Shown: positions 1 to 6,450 of the stretch, piece after piece | How the letters are laid out: each line of letters starts with the position of its first letter | Position numbering within the stretch: the first letter of the stretch is position 1 | Origin: Nitrospira sp. | GTDB taxonomy: Bacteria > Nitrospirota > Nitrospiria > Nitrospirales > Nitrospiraceae | Assembly (NCBI GenBank): GCA_016873525.1 | Contig: VGXD01000116.1 | Span: 1-6,530 of the forward strand | Reading direction: 5' to 3' | DNA: 6,530 bases | The notes under the pieces: generated by a model | Database searches by the model: none | What the model was told of the DNA's origin: nothing | Seen by the model: only the letters and a program-made list of their open reading frames with translations | Program-made: the position numbers and the translations under genes

Positions 1-1781
1 CCGCTTGCCACCAACGCGGGCACGAGTTTCCCGTGGAGTTGGCCATCGCCCCCGCGCGGCATGGGGACACCTATACCTTCAGCGCTTTTGTGCGGGACAT
101 CACCGAGCGTAAACAGGCGGAGCGTCGCCAGGCTGCGCAGTTGGCCATCAGCCTGATCCTGGTGGAGTCCAGGCTGTTGAGCGAGGCGGCCCCACGGCTC
201 CTGCAGGCGGTCTGCGACACGACGGGATGGGAGCTGGGCGCGATGTGGTACGTGGATCATACGGGCACGCGATTGCGTTGCGAGGTCCTCTGGCACGACG
301 CGTCGGTGAACGCGGCGGAGTTTGTGGCGCGGACTCAAGGAAGCACGCTTGCGCCCGGCGTCGGGTTGCCCGGCCGCGTGTGGGCCAGCGGCGAGCCGGC
401 GTGGATTCCGGATGTCGTCGCGGATGCCAATTTCCCTCGGTCGCTGCTCGCCGCGAAGTCCGGGTTGCACGGGGCGTTCGGGTTTCCGATTAAAAAGGGG
501 AGCGAGACCCTGGGCGTCCTGGAGTTTTTCAGCCGCGAGATCCGCCAGCCGGACCCCAGTTTGTTGCAGATGATGGCCGACACCGGCGTCAAGATCGGCC
601 AGTTTGTCGAGCGTGGGCTGCTGGAAGAGCAACTGCGTCAGGCTCAGAAAATGGAAGCGGTCGGGCAACTGGCCGGGGGGATCGCCCACGACTTCAATAA
701 TCTGCTCACGGTGATTGCGGGCTACTGCCACATCCTCCTCAAACGCATCGGCACGGACGAGTCCTTGCGCGCGGTCATTCAGGAAATTCAGAAGGCCGGG
801 GAGCGGGCGGCCGGGCTGACCGGTCAACTGCTGGCGTTTAGTCGCCGGCAGGTGCTGGCGCCGAAGGTGTTGGCGTTGAGTGAGGTGGTCGTGGGCCTCG
901 AACCCATGTTGCGGCGGCTGATCGGCGAGGACATTGAATTGGCCGTGCTGCCGGGGTCTGGGGTGGGACGGGTCAAAGCCGATCCGGGGCAGGTCGAGCA
1001 AGTAATTATGAACTTGGCCGTCAACGCCCGCGATGCCATGCCGAAGGGCGGGCGGTTGACGATCGCGCTCGACAATGTCGAACTGGGGGAGACCGATCCC
1101 TCCCGCTCCGTGCCCACGCGCCCGGGACGCTACGTCATGGTGGCCGTGAGCGATACCGGGCACGGCATGGATGCCGAGACCCAGGCCCGTATCTTCGACC
1201 CATTTTTTACGACCAAGGACAAGAGCAAGGGGACGGGATTGGGGTTGTCCATGGTCTACGGGATCGTCAAGCAGAGCGGCGGCTATATCTTTGTGAAGAG
1301 TACGCCCCGGCAGGGCGCGACGTTCACCATCTATCTGCCGAGGGTGATGGATGCCGTGAAGGCGGCCGAGCCTGCCCAGGCTCCGGATGCCCTGCGCCAC
1401 GGAGCGGAAACTATCTTATTGGTCGAGGACGAGGAGACGATCCGCAGCCTCGTCAACGAGGTGCTCCGCTCGCAAGGCTACAACGTGCTGGAAGCGCGCG
1501 AGGCCGACGAGGCGGTTCGGATCAGCCGGCAACACGCGGCCCCCATCCATTTGTTGCTGACGGATGTGGTGATGCCGGGAATCAGCGGGCGGGAATTGGC
1601 CGAGCGGCTGGCCCCGGTCCGCCCCGAGATGCGGGTGCTCTACATGTCCGGGTACACGGACGATACCGTGCTCAAGCACGGCGTGTCCGCGAGCGGAGCG
1701 AGCTTTCTGCAGAAGCCCTTCACGCCCGAGGTGTTGGCGCGTCGGGTGCGCGAGGCGCTCGATAGGCCTCATCCGACGTAG
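1..1781 (+). CDS. Hybrid sensor histidine kinase (PAS end, GAF, HisKA, HATPase, receiver), 5' end cut by window edge
   Basis: The reading frame stays open from base 3. The residues before the GTG at 33 (HQRGHEFPVEL) already read as the end of a PAS domain, so the true start lies upstream of the window and that GTG is not the start. Numbering from the codon at 33: PAS/PAC tail to about 30 (ending RDITERKQAE), GAF domain about 35-195, HisKA helix with the phospho-acceptor H219 in GIAHDFNN, HATPase with N-box N331, G1 D374 in DTGHG and a GTGLGLS G2 box, then a C-terminal receiver about 460-578 with acidic pocket E465/D466, phospho-acceptor D511 and K561. All catalytic residues are present. The kinase should autophosphorylate on H219 and pass phosphate to D511. 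No membrane segment or HPt domain is visible, so the visible part is cytoplasmic; the GAF/PAS ligand is unknown. The onward phosphate acceptor must be encoded elsewhere. Confidence 0.93.
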   Translation, partial: ACHQRGHEFPVELAIAPARHGDTYTFSAFVRDITERKQAERRQAAQLAISLILVESRLLSEAAPRLLQAVCDTTGWELGAMWYVDHTGTRLRCEVLWHDASVNAAEFVARTQGSTLAPGVGLPGRVWASGEPAWIPDVVADANFPRSLLAAKSGLHGAFGFPIKKGSETLGVLEFFSREIRQPDPSLLQMMADTGVKIGQFVERGLLEEQLRQAQKMEAVGQLAGGIAHDFNNLLTVIAGYCHILLKRIGTDESLRAVIQEIQKAGERAAGLTGQLLAFSRRQVLAPKVLALSEVVVGLEPMLRRLIGEDIELAVLPGSGVGRVKADPGQVEQVIMNLAVNARDAMPKGGRLTIALDNVELGETDPSRSVPTRPGRYVMVAVSDTGHGMDAETQARIFDPFFTTKDKSKGTGLGLSMVYGIVKQSGGYIFVKSTPRQGATFTIYLPRVMDAVKAAEPAQAPDALRHGAETILLVEDEETIRSLVNEVLRSQGYNVLEAREADEAVRISRQHAAPIHLLLTDVVMPGISGRELAERLAPVRPEMRVLYMSGYTDDTVLKHGVSASGASFLQKPFTPEVLARRVREALDRPHPT

Positions 1782-1828
1782 CCGGTCCTCCCGTGCTGCT
1801 GCCTCAGGCTTGGGCCACGGGCGCCGGC
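1781..1828 (+). terminator. Possible hairpin at the end of the kinase gene
   Basis: Two nested inverted repeats start at the kinase stop codon: GCCGG at 1781-1785 with CCGGC at 1824-1828, and CCCGTG at 1790-1795 with CACGGG at 1816-1821. The internal loop is asymmetric and the top loop is about 20 bases. No run of T follows, so this is not a classic intrinsic terminator. It might assist factor-dependent termination, or be chance in GC-rich DNA. Confidence 0.2.
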
Positions 1829-1855
1829 GGTCGTCCGTACCCGATCGAACCCGAC

Positions 1856-1885
1856 TTGTGGGGGAAGGCCGAGGGGGCTTATAAT
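1856..1885 (+). promoter_or_regulatory. Predicted sigma70-type promoter for the CbbQ-like ATPase gene
   Basis: A perfect TATAAT lies at 1880-1885. A partial -35 box, TTGTGG, lies at 1856-1861, giving an 18-bp spacer. Transcription would start near 1892 and leave a leader of about 30 bases before the ATG at 1922. A perfect -10 box stands out in such GC-rich DNA. It also argues that the gene starts at 1922 and not at the in-frame GTG at 1793, which would lie upstream of the promoter. Confidence 0.6.
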
Positions 1886-1921
1886 GCGCTCACGTCGCGT
1901 GTGACGGTGAGGGGGAAGCGG

Positions 1922-2761
1922 ATGACGACACCAGGACAGACGGCGCCGGCCAAGGGACAAGAACAGGAGATCGACCGCTATCGGCTCAGGGAGGAGCCCT
2001 ATTACGCCGAGGTGAACGGCGAGGTGGGACTCTTTACGATCGCCGCCAAGAGCAAAATGCCGGTGATGCTCAAGGGGCCGACCGGCTGCGGCAAGACGCG
2101 CTTCGTGCAATACATGGCCTACCGCCTGGGACGGCCCCTCATCACGGTGGCCTGTCACGAGGACCTGACCGCATCCGACCTGGTCGGACGCTATCTTCTG
2201 AAGGGGAATGAAACGGTTTGGACGGACGGCCCGCTCACGCTCGGCGTCAAACACGGTGCGATCGTGTACCTGGACGAAATCGTCGAGGCGCGGAAGGACA
2301 CCACCGTCATCATCCACCCCTTGAGCGACGACCGGCGCCTCCTGCCGATCGAAAAGAAGGGGCAGGTGATCGAGGCGGTGGACGACTTCCTGCTGGTGAT
2401 TTCCTACAACCCCGGCTACCAGAGCGTGTTGAAGGACCTCAAACAGAGCACCAAACAACGGTTCATGGCGATCGAGTTCGGCTATCCGCCGCGCGAGATC
2501 GAAGCGCGGGTCATCGAACGCGAAGCCGGCGTGGATAAAGACCTGGCGCTCAAGTTGGTCAAGCTGGGCGAGAAAGTCCGCAACCTCCGGTCGCACGGGT
2601 TGGAGGAAGGGGTCAGCACCAGGCTCCTGATCTACGCGGGCGAGTTGCTGCGCCAGGGCGTGTCGCCGGCCATGGCCTGCGAGGCGGCCGTCACGCGACC
2701 GATCACGGACGATCCGGACATGCAGCGCAGCATTCAGGAACTGGTTAAAGCGATCTTCTAA
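1922..2761 (+). CDS. CbbQ/NirQ/NorQ-family AAA+ ATPase
   Basis: This is a 279-residue MoxR-type AAA+ ATPase of the CbbQ/NirQ/NorQ group. Walker A is GPTGCGKT at 52-59, Walker B is IVYLDE ending D118/E119, and the sensor-1 Asn is N163 in ISYNP. The family-typical CHEDLTASDLVGRYLLKG segment follows Walker A, and a CbbQ_C-type region with STRLLIYAGELL lies near the C-terminus. In this family the hexameric ATPase works with a von Willebrand A-domain partner (CbbO or NorD) to activate metalloenzymes such as Rubisco or nitric oxide reductase. No such partner is encoded in the next 1.9 kb on this strand, so the substrate is unknown. The ATG at 1922 is chosen because it has GAGGGGG six bases upstream, follows a TATAAT box and gives the usual family length. 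The GTG at 1793 would add 43 residues of non-conserved sequence. Confidence 0.9.
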   Translation: MTTPGQTAPAKGQEQEIDRYRLREEPYYAEVNGEVGLFTIAAKSKMPVMLKGPTGCGKTRFVQYMAYRLGRPLITVACHEDLTASDLVGRYLLKGNETVWTDGPLTLGVKHGAIVYLDEIVEARKDTTVIIHPLSDDRRLLPIEKKGQVIEAVDDFLLVISYNPGYQSVLKDLKQSTKQRFMAIEFGYPPREIEARVIEREAGVDKDLALKLVKLGEKVRNLRSHGLEEGVSTRLLIYAGELLRQGVSPAMACEAAVTRPITDDPDMQRSIQELVKAIF

Positions 2762-2765
2762 GATC

Positions 2766-2812
2766 AGGCGGAAGGCGCGAGGTTAGGGGCGAGGAGGCGG
2801 AACGAGGCGGAA
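2766..2812 (+). repeat. Purine-rich spacer with three copies of AGGCGGAA
   Basis: AGGCGGAA occurs at 2766-2773, 2795-2802 and 2805-2812. The last two are part of a 10-bp tandem repeat, GAGGCGGAA plus C or A, at 2794-2813. The whole stretch between the ATPase stop and the hairpin is almost entirely G and A with scattered C. Its function is unknown; it could be a degenerate short-repeat spacer. Confidence 0.5.
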
Positions 2813-2827
2813 ATTCCGGCCTCGTTC
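2800..2827 (+). terminator. 9-bp perfect hairpin between the ATPase and lipoprotein genes
   Basis: GAACGAGGC at 2800-2808 pairs perfectly with GCCTCGTTC at 2819-2827 around a 10-base loop. It sits 38 bases after the ATPase stop and 43 bases before the lipoprotein start. The stem is strong and GC-rich, but no T-tract follows, so it is a candidate for a non-canonical terminator or an mRNA 3'-end stabiliser. Confidence 0.45.
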
Positions 2828-2858
2828 ATCGAGCCGCTTGCCTCTCGTCAAGTGCTTC

Positions 2859-2865
2859 AAGGAGG
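2859..2865 (+). promoter_or_regulatory. Strong ribosome binding site fixing the lipoprotein start
   Basis: AAGGAGG lies five bases before the ATG at 2871. It rules out the in-frame TTG at 2838, which would place charged residues ahead of a good lipoprotein signal peptide. Confidence 0.85.
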
Positions 2866-2870
2866 GACAG

Positions 2871-3314
2871 ATGTTCAGCAAGGCATTCGGACGTGTGATG
2901 GTCGCTGCCGCCTTGATCGCAGGGTTATCAGGCTGCGGCAGTCTGATGCATCCGAGGGCGGGAGAGTTCCTGGAGCAGGCCAAAGGCGCCAGCGGGATCG
3001 AGACGCAGATCAATCTGACGACTATGATCGAGGCCGGCATCAAGGCGGTGCGCGGCCAGGCCGACTACGAGGCCGGGCTCGATACGCTGCACAATCAGGT
3101 CTACGCGTTGAGAAAATCCGCCTGCGACGTGACCGAAGAGCAGGCGAAGACCGTGGCCTATGCGAAAGCCGCCACGCTGCGGCGCGAGATCGGGACGATT
3201 TTCTATCGCCTCTGGAAAGTCCGCGATGATCAAGCCAAGCGCGATGCGCACCTCGACCTGCTGGCCAAGCGCGTGGAGGAACTCCGCGAAGCGCTCCAGG
3301 CCGTGAAAGGATAA
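2871..3314 (+). CDS. Small predicted lipoprotein of unknown function
   Basis: The protein has 147 residues. Residues 1-21 form a type II signal peptide: basic K4 and R8, a hydrophobic core, and the lipobox LSGC with C22 as the lipidated cysteine. The +2 residue is Gly, not Asp, which by the usual rule favours the outer membrane. The mature part contains no motif I recognise. It is mostly charged and predicted helical, and its last 40 residues (LDLLAKRVEELREALQAV and before) look like a short amphipathic or coiled-coil helix. The only other cysteine is C85. The start follows a strong AAGGAGG. No promoter was found just upstream. The DUF167 gene follows after 57 bases, so the two may share a transcript. 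The lipoprotein call is firm; the role is unknown. Confidence 0.82.
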   Translation: MFSKAFGRVMVAAALIAGLSGCGSLMHPRAGEFLEQAKGASGIETQINLTTMIEAGIKAVRGQADYEAGLDTLHNQVYALRKSACDVTEEQAKTVAYAKAATLRREIGTIFYRLWKVRDDQAKRDAHLDLLAKRVEELREALQAVKG

Positions 3315-3371
3315 GGGCGGTTCTCGTTTCCTTCGTGTTGTCGGTTGCCACGTTCCCCCGCTAGCACTTCC

Positions 3372-3683
3372 ATGAGTCACGCCATCGTCCAGGATAGCCC
3401 CGAAGGGGTCGTGCTTGCCGTCCACGTGCAGCCCGGCGCCAAGCGCACCGAATATGCGGGGCTCCACGGCGAAGCCATGAAGTTTCGGGTGGCCGCGCCT
3501 CCGGCCGAGGGGGCGGCCAACGAAGCCCTGTGTTCGTTTCTCGCCGAGCAGTTCGGTCTGCCCAAGGGCTCGGTGGTCTTGCGTTCGGGATTGAGTTCCC
3601 GCCGGAAGCGCGTGTTGCTCAAAGGCGTGTCTGGCCGGCGCGTCAAAGAGGTCTTTTACCCTGAAGCGTCGGAAGCCTGTTAG
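3372..3683 (+). CDS. DUF167 / YggU-family protein
   Basis: This 103-residue protein carries the marks of the DUF167 (YggU) family, whose members are usually about 95-105 residues. Seen here are VQPGAK at 19-24, APPAEGAANEA at 42-52, and the basic segment GLSSRRKRV at 73-81. The family forms a small alpha/beta fold; its biochemical function is not established, so none is assigned. The ATG at 3372 is preferred because it gives family length; the in-frame TTG at 3345 only adds nine unconserved residues. No convincing Shine-Dalgarno lies in front of it, so the start is less certain than the identity. The usual yggT-type or cell-division neighbours are absent. The gene sits between the lipoprotein and the hydroxylase on the same strand. 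Confidence 0.9.
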   Translation: MSHAIVQDSPEGVVLAVHVQPGAKRTEYAGLHGEAMKFRVAAPPAEGAANEALCSFLAEQFGLPKGSVVLRSGLSSRRKRVLLKGVSGRRVKEVFYPEASEAC

Positions 3684-3710
3684 CCGAAGGCGGCCGTTTG
3701 TGGGTGGGCC

Positions 3711-3717
3711 AAGGAGG
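3711..3717 (+). promoter_or_regulatory. Ribosome binding site deciding the hydroxylase start
   Basis: AAGGAGG at 3711-3717 is one base from the ATG at 3719 but seven bases from the GTG at 3725. Normal spacing therefore favours the GTG. The in-frame TTG at 3698 lies upstream of this site and would need another one. Confidence 0.65.
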
Positions 3718-3724
3718 GATGGGC

Positions 3725-4537
3725 GTGGATGCGGTGGTGAGGCTCTTCGCGTTTCTGGGCGTGTTGGCCGTCATGGCATCGTGGGAGATCATGAGCCCGC
3801 GACGCCGGTTGACCACCTCAAAGTTGCGGCGCTGGACGGCGAATCTCTCGGTCGTCGCGCTCAACACGCTCGTCGTCCGGATGCTCTTTGCGACCGGGGC
3901 GATGGGGACCGCGCTGCTTGCCGCCGACCAGGGCTGGGGGTTGCTGAACCGCCTCAGCCTGCCGGCCTGGTTCGAGGGGCTGCTGGCGGTGGTGGCGCTG
4001 GATTGCGTGCTCTATTTTCAGCACGTGATGTTTCATGCGGTGCCGGCCTTCTGGCGTTTTCACATGATGCACCATGCGGACCTGGATTGCGATGTCACCA
4101 CCGGCGCGCGATTTCATCCGGTCGAAGTGGCGCTGTCGATGGTCATCAAACTCGCGGCGGTGGTGCTGATCGGCCCGGCGCCGACGGCGGTCTTGTGTTT
4201 CGAAGTGCTGCTGAATGCCACGGCGATGTTCAACCACAGCAACGTGTGGATGCCTTCCTCGGTCGATCGATTGCTTCGCTGGGTCGTGGTGACTCCTGAC
4301 ATGCACCGCATCCACCATTCGACCCTCCCGCAGGAGACGAATACGAACTTTGGCTTCAATCTGCCTTGGTGGGACCGGTTGCTGGGCACCTACCGGAGGG
4401 ACCCCGCGCAGGGACACGAAGGGATGGTTCTTGGCTTGGAGCAGTTCCGGGACCCGGCTCGGTTGACGTTGGCCGGGATGCTGGCGCTTCCCTTCGTGGG
4501 GAGCACGGGGAACTATCCCCTCAGTCGAGAACAATGA
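3725..4537 (+). CDS. Membrane fatty acid hydroxylase / sterol desaturase family protein
   Basis: The protein has 270 residues from the GTG at 3725. It shows the histidine pattern of the integral-membrane di-iron hydroxylase superfamily: HVMFH at 100-104, HMMHH at 113-117, H131 in RFHPVE, H171 in FNHSN, and HRIHH at 194-198. These histidines bind two irons that activate O2 for C-H hydroxylation or desaturation. Hydrophobic stretches at about 4-19, 43-66, 84-99 and 135-168 fit an inner-membrane protein with the histidine boxes on the cytoplasmic side. The sequence does not reveal the substrate; fatty acyl, sterol-like or hopanoid-type lipids and carotenoids are all used within the superfamily. 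The gene starts 41 bases after the DUF167 stop and may belong to the same transcript. Its end converges on the peptidase gene. Confidence 0.88.
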   Translation: MDAVVRLFAFLGVLAVMASWEIMSPRRRLTTSKLRRWTANLSVVALNTLVVRMLFATGAMGTALLAADQGWGLLNRLSLPAWFEGLLAVVALDCVLYFQHVMFHAVPAFWRFHMMHHADLDCDVTTGARFHPVEVALSMVIKLAAVVLIGPAPTAVLCFEVLLNATAMFNHSNVWMPSSVDRLLRWVVVTPDMHRIHHSTLPQETNTNFGFNLPWWDRLLGTYRRDPAQGHEGMVLGLEQFRDPARLTLAGMLALPFVGSTGNYPLSREQ

Positions 4538-4644
4538 TGGCGGGAGACTCTTCCCGCGTCGAGCGGATGTTCAAGGCAGTCATTGGGGCGCGGGATGGAC
4601 GACTTTGCTCTGTTGAGTGTGGTTGAAGGGGCTGAGGTCGGCAT

Positions 4645-4664
4645 GATGAGCCGATTGGCTCATC
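4645..4664. terminator. 8-bp hairpin in the convergent intergenic region
   Basis: GATGAGCC at 4645-4652 pairs with GGCTCATC at 4657-4664 around a GATT tetraloop. It lies between two genes that end towards each other, where a bidirectional terminator is expected. A weak TCTTT follows on the + strand and no T-tract follows on the minus strand, so efficiency cannot be judged. The rest of the spacer, about 4538-4681, shows no gene I can support. Confidence 0.4.
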
Positions 4665-4681
4665 CCAGACTCTTTGCCGCG

Positions 4682-5980
4682 TCAGAACAGGAAACAGCCA
4701 GGGAAGTCGGCCAGCAGACATTGCAGTCGGATTGAAATCCGCTCCAACCGTTTCACGTCGTCCTGCGTCGGCCTCGCGGGATCCAGACTTTCCAGCCAGG
4801 CGCTGTCTTTCTGCAACATCCAGAGCGAGAGAAACGACGTGTCTGGAATCTTCGTCTCCTGTTTCGAGGCCAGGGATACGAGCGGCCGCAAACTGGCCAC
4901 TTCATCCGCAAACTCCATCCGACCCGCCTCAAACCGGTAAGGCTCCCTGTCTTCATCAACGGCGCGGAGCAGGTCTTGGAGCCAGCCGACCGTGGCGGCC
5001 ATCCGCTCGTAATGGAGCGTCTCTGGCAAGTCGGTGGGCTGATGGTAGCGAGGCGTCCGGCCTGAGGAGAGAAACAGGAACGGCACGGCTTTGTTCCGGA
5101 ACGCGTCGTAGTCGCTGAACGACACCTGGCCCACCAGCGGCAGCTCTTCGATCAAGTGCAGGCCAACGGGCAATACGGTGAGGGGTGTGATGGGTGACGA
5201 GTGACGAGTGATGAGTGGGGATGATTGGAGGTCCGCGTCACGGTTCGTTGCTTCCTTGAGGCGGCGATACAGTTCCGGGCTCTTCTCCGCGCCGGCCGCA
5301 AAGATCGTGTTCCGCAAGGGTTCCCAATGCACGCCGCCCATGAGGTCCATGATGATGACGGCTTGGATCCGTGCGGGCGATCCGATCTCGCTCGGCAGAT
5401 GGTCGATGAAATGCTGCGAGCCCATGAGGGGCGTCCGGATAAACGGCGGTTCCTCCGCGTTGAAGGCGACAAACAGGAGGTGGTGGTGTTGGAGCGCCGG
5501 CAGGGTCCTGGCGGTTTCGATCAGGATAGCGACAGCGGAGGCATTGTCGTCGGCGCCGAGGCGATGGTTGCCCAAGTGGTCGTAATGTGCGCCGATGAGA
5601 AGCCACGGCGTCGCAGTGCCTGTTCCTGCCGCAAGCTTCACGCCGATCAGGTTGTCTCCCAACCCTTGAGGAAGCGGCTGTCCATACCCGCCCAGTGAGG
5701 GGAAAGAATGGAGCCCGGCCTCGCGAAACCGGGCGGTCAGATAGTCCGCCGCCGCGCGGTTGCCTGGTGTGCCGGGCTTCCGGCCGTCCAGGTCAGGGCC
5801 GGCCAGATATTCGACATGGGCGCGGAGTTGCTTGGCCAGGGCGCCGGCGATCGGGAGGTTGTGGGGAGCGGCCGGCGTCATGGGGATCGGCGCCGCAGCC
5901 GTGGCTGAGGCCAACAGGCACAAGGCGGCTCCATAGGCGATAGGTCGGGCGCAATGCCGGCGTGCAAAAAAGGACGTCAA
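4682..5980 (-). CDS. Secreted M28-family zinc metallopeptidase (aminopeptidase-like)
   Basis: The protein has 432 residues. Residues 1-30 are a signal peptide (basic RRHCAR, hydrophobic core, ATAAA before the likely cut), so it acts in the periplasm or outside. The M28 co-catalytic metal set is complete: H132 in AHYDH, the GADDNAS aspartate (D144/D145), the general base and ligand E176/E177 in NAEE, D212 in IMDLMG, and H313 in YHQPTD. M28 enzymes bind two zinc ions and usually release N-terminal residues from peptides; the exact specificity is unknown. Residues 254-265 are encoded by a 7-bp tandem repeat and look like an insertion between core strands. About 90 residues after 340 form an extra C-terminal region. 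The start is a TTG without a clear Shine-Dalgarno, but it overlaps the upstream gene's stop as TTGA, which supports coupled translation. No alternative start precedes the signal peptide. Confidence 0.88.
   Translation of the reverse strand: MTSFFARRHCARPIAYGAALCLLASATAAAPIPMTPAAPHNLPIAGALAKQLRAHVEYLAGPDLDGRKPGTPGNRAAADYLTARFREAGLHSFPSLGGYGQPLPQGLGDNLIGVKLAAGTGTATPWLLIGAHYDHLGNHRLGADDNASAVAILIETARTLPALQHHHLLFVAFNAEEPPFIRTPLMGSQHFIDHLPSEIGSPARIQAVIIMDLMGGVHWEPLRNTIFAAGAEKSPELYRRLKEATNRDADLQSSPLITRHSSPITPLTVLPVGLHLIEELPLVGQVSFSDYDAFRNKAVPFLFLSSGRTPRYHQPTDLPETLHYERMAATVGWLQDLLRAVDEDREPYRFEAGRMEFADEVASLRPLVSLASKQETKIPDTSFLSLWMLQKDSAWLESLDPARPTQDDVKRLERISIRLQCLLADFPGCFLF
5187..5221. repeat. Heptanucleotide tandem repeat inside the peptidase gene
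   Basis: On the + strand five consecutive 7-base units read GTGATGG, GTGACGA, GTGACGA, GTGATGA and GTGGGGA. Two are identical and the others differ by one or two bases. Because 7 is not a multiple of 3, gain or loss of one unit would shift the peptidase frame. The encoded residues, about 254-265, are a low-complexity Ser/Thr/Pro/Ile stretch. Confidence 0.8.
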
Positions 5981-6435
5981 GGTTTCTGTGGCTGGGTCGG
6001 CGCCACGGCAGCCTGATCGGAATTGGCTCCATCAGGCTGAGACGGTCCCGTGGCTTTGTGACGCAGGGCCCGGCCCTTGCCGGGGGTCGGGTCCGTGACC
6101 AGGCCGTAGACTTGGCGTCCTTCGTGGTCTTCCGGCAGGTACTCCGTGATCGGCAGGCCGTCTTCCTTGACGAAGAGGAGGCAGTGGCAATATTTGTAGA
6201 TCTGCATTTCGTCGCAGGCGCAGATCCACCGGCGGAGCTTGGCTTCGGCCTGTTTGTCCTTGTAAAAATTGCAGGGGCAAAGCGGTTTGCCCAATTCGTC
6301 CACGTGGGCGGCCAGGCCCTTGATCACCGCTTCGGTGACGGCGGGAGTCGGATGGAAGGCGGTGCCGCTCTTCTCGGCGAAACCCTTCGCGAACTTCCAC
6401 ATCTTCTCCAGGCTGTCTTTGCTCGGTTCCGTCAT
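5977..6435 (-). CDS. Ferredoxin:thioredoxin reductase catalytic (beta) subunit-like protein
   Basis: The protein has 152 residues with the signature CPC (53-55), 16 residues, CAC (72-74), 8 residues, CHC (83-85). This is exactly the spacing of the FTR catalytic chain, CPC-X16-CPC-X8-CHC, with Pro replaced by Ala in the middle pair. By family knowledge, C53, C72, C74 and C83 would hold the 4Fe-4S cluster, and C55 and C85 would form the redox-active disulfide that passes electrons from ferredoxin to thioredoxin. NFYKDKQAEAK and CLLFV also fit the family. A tail of about 35-40 residues rich in Pro, Gln and Ala extends beyond the usual domain. The start at 6435 has AAAGGAG five bases upstream; an in-frame start at 6519 would add 28 unrelated residues. 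No variable (alpha) subunit is seen. It is likely cytoplasmic, although its coupled downstream partner is an exported peptidase. Confidence 0.88.
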   Translation of the reverse strand: MTEPSKDSLEKMWKFAKGFAEKSGTAFHPTPAVTEAVIKGLAAHVDELGKPLCPCNFYKDKQAEAKLRRWICACDEMQIYKYCHCLLFVKEDGLPITEYLPEDHEGRQVYGLVTDPTPGKGRALRHKATGPSQPDGANSDQAAVAPTQPQKP

Positions 6436-6440
6436 CGACG

Positions 6441-6447
6441 CTCCTTT
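6441..6447 (-). promoter_or_regulatory. Ribosome binding site fixing the FtrB-like start
   Basis: On the minus strand AAAGGAG lies five bases before the ATG at 6435. It shows that the longer frame beginning at 6519 is not the translated form. Confidence 0.85.
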
Positions 6448-6450
6448 GTA

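Noticed and set aside
1793..1921. Longer form of the ATPase starting at GTG 1793
   Set aside because: It would start upstream of the TATAAT box, has no good ribosome binding site and adds residues not typical of the family.
1769..2596. Long minus-strand open frame of about 275 codons opposite the ATPase gene
   Set aside because: It is antisense to a gene with clear Walker motifs, and its His/Arg/Asp-rich composition is typical of a shadow frame in GC-rich DNA. No domain is visible.
3818..4534. Minus-strand frame of about 238 codons opposite the hydroxylase
   Set aside because: It is antisense to a gene with complete histidine boxes, and its His/Arg/Gln-rich composition marks it as a shadow.
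4534..4626. Tiny + strand frame of 30 codons whose ATG overlaps the hydroxylase stop (ATGA)
   Set aside because: The overlap looks like coupling, but the peptide is short, has no recognisable feature and is followed by a probable terminator hairpin. Conservation in relatives would be needed to accept it.
5187..5221. CRISPR-like array
   Set aside because: The units are 7 bp and directly adjacent with no spacers, so this is a simple tandem repeat.
5225..5698. Plus-strand frame of about 157 codons inside the peptidase gene
   Set aside because: It overlaps conserved M28 active-site codons on the other strand and shows no domain or ribosome binding site.
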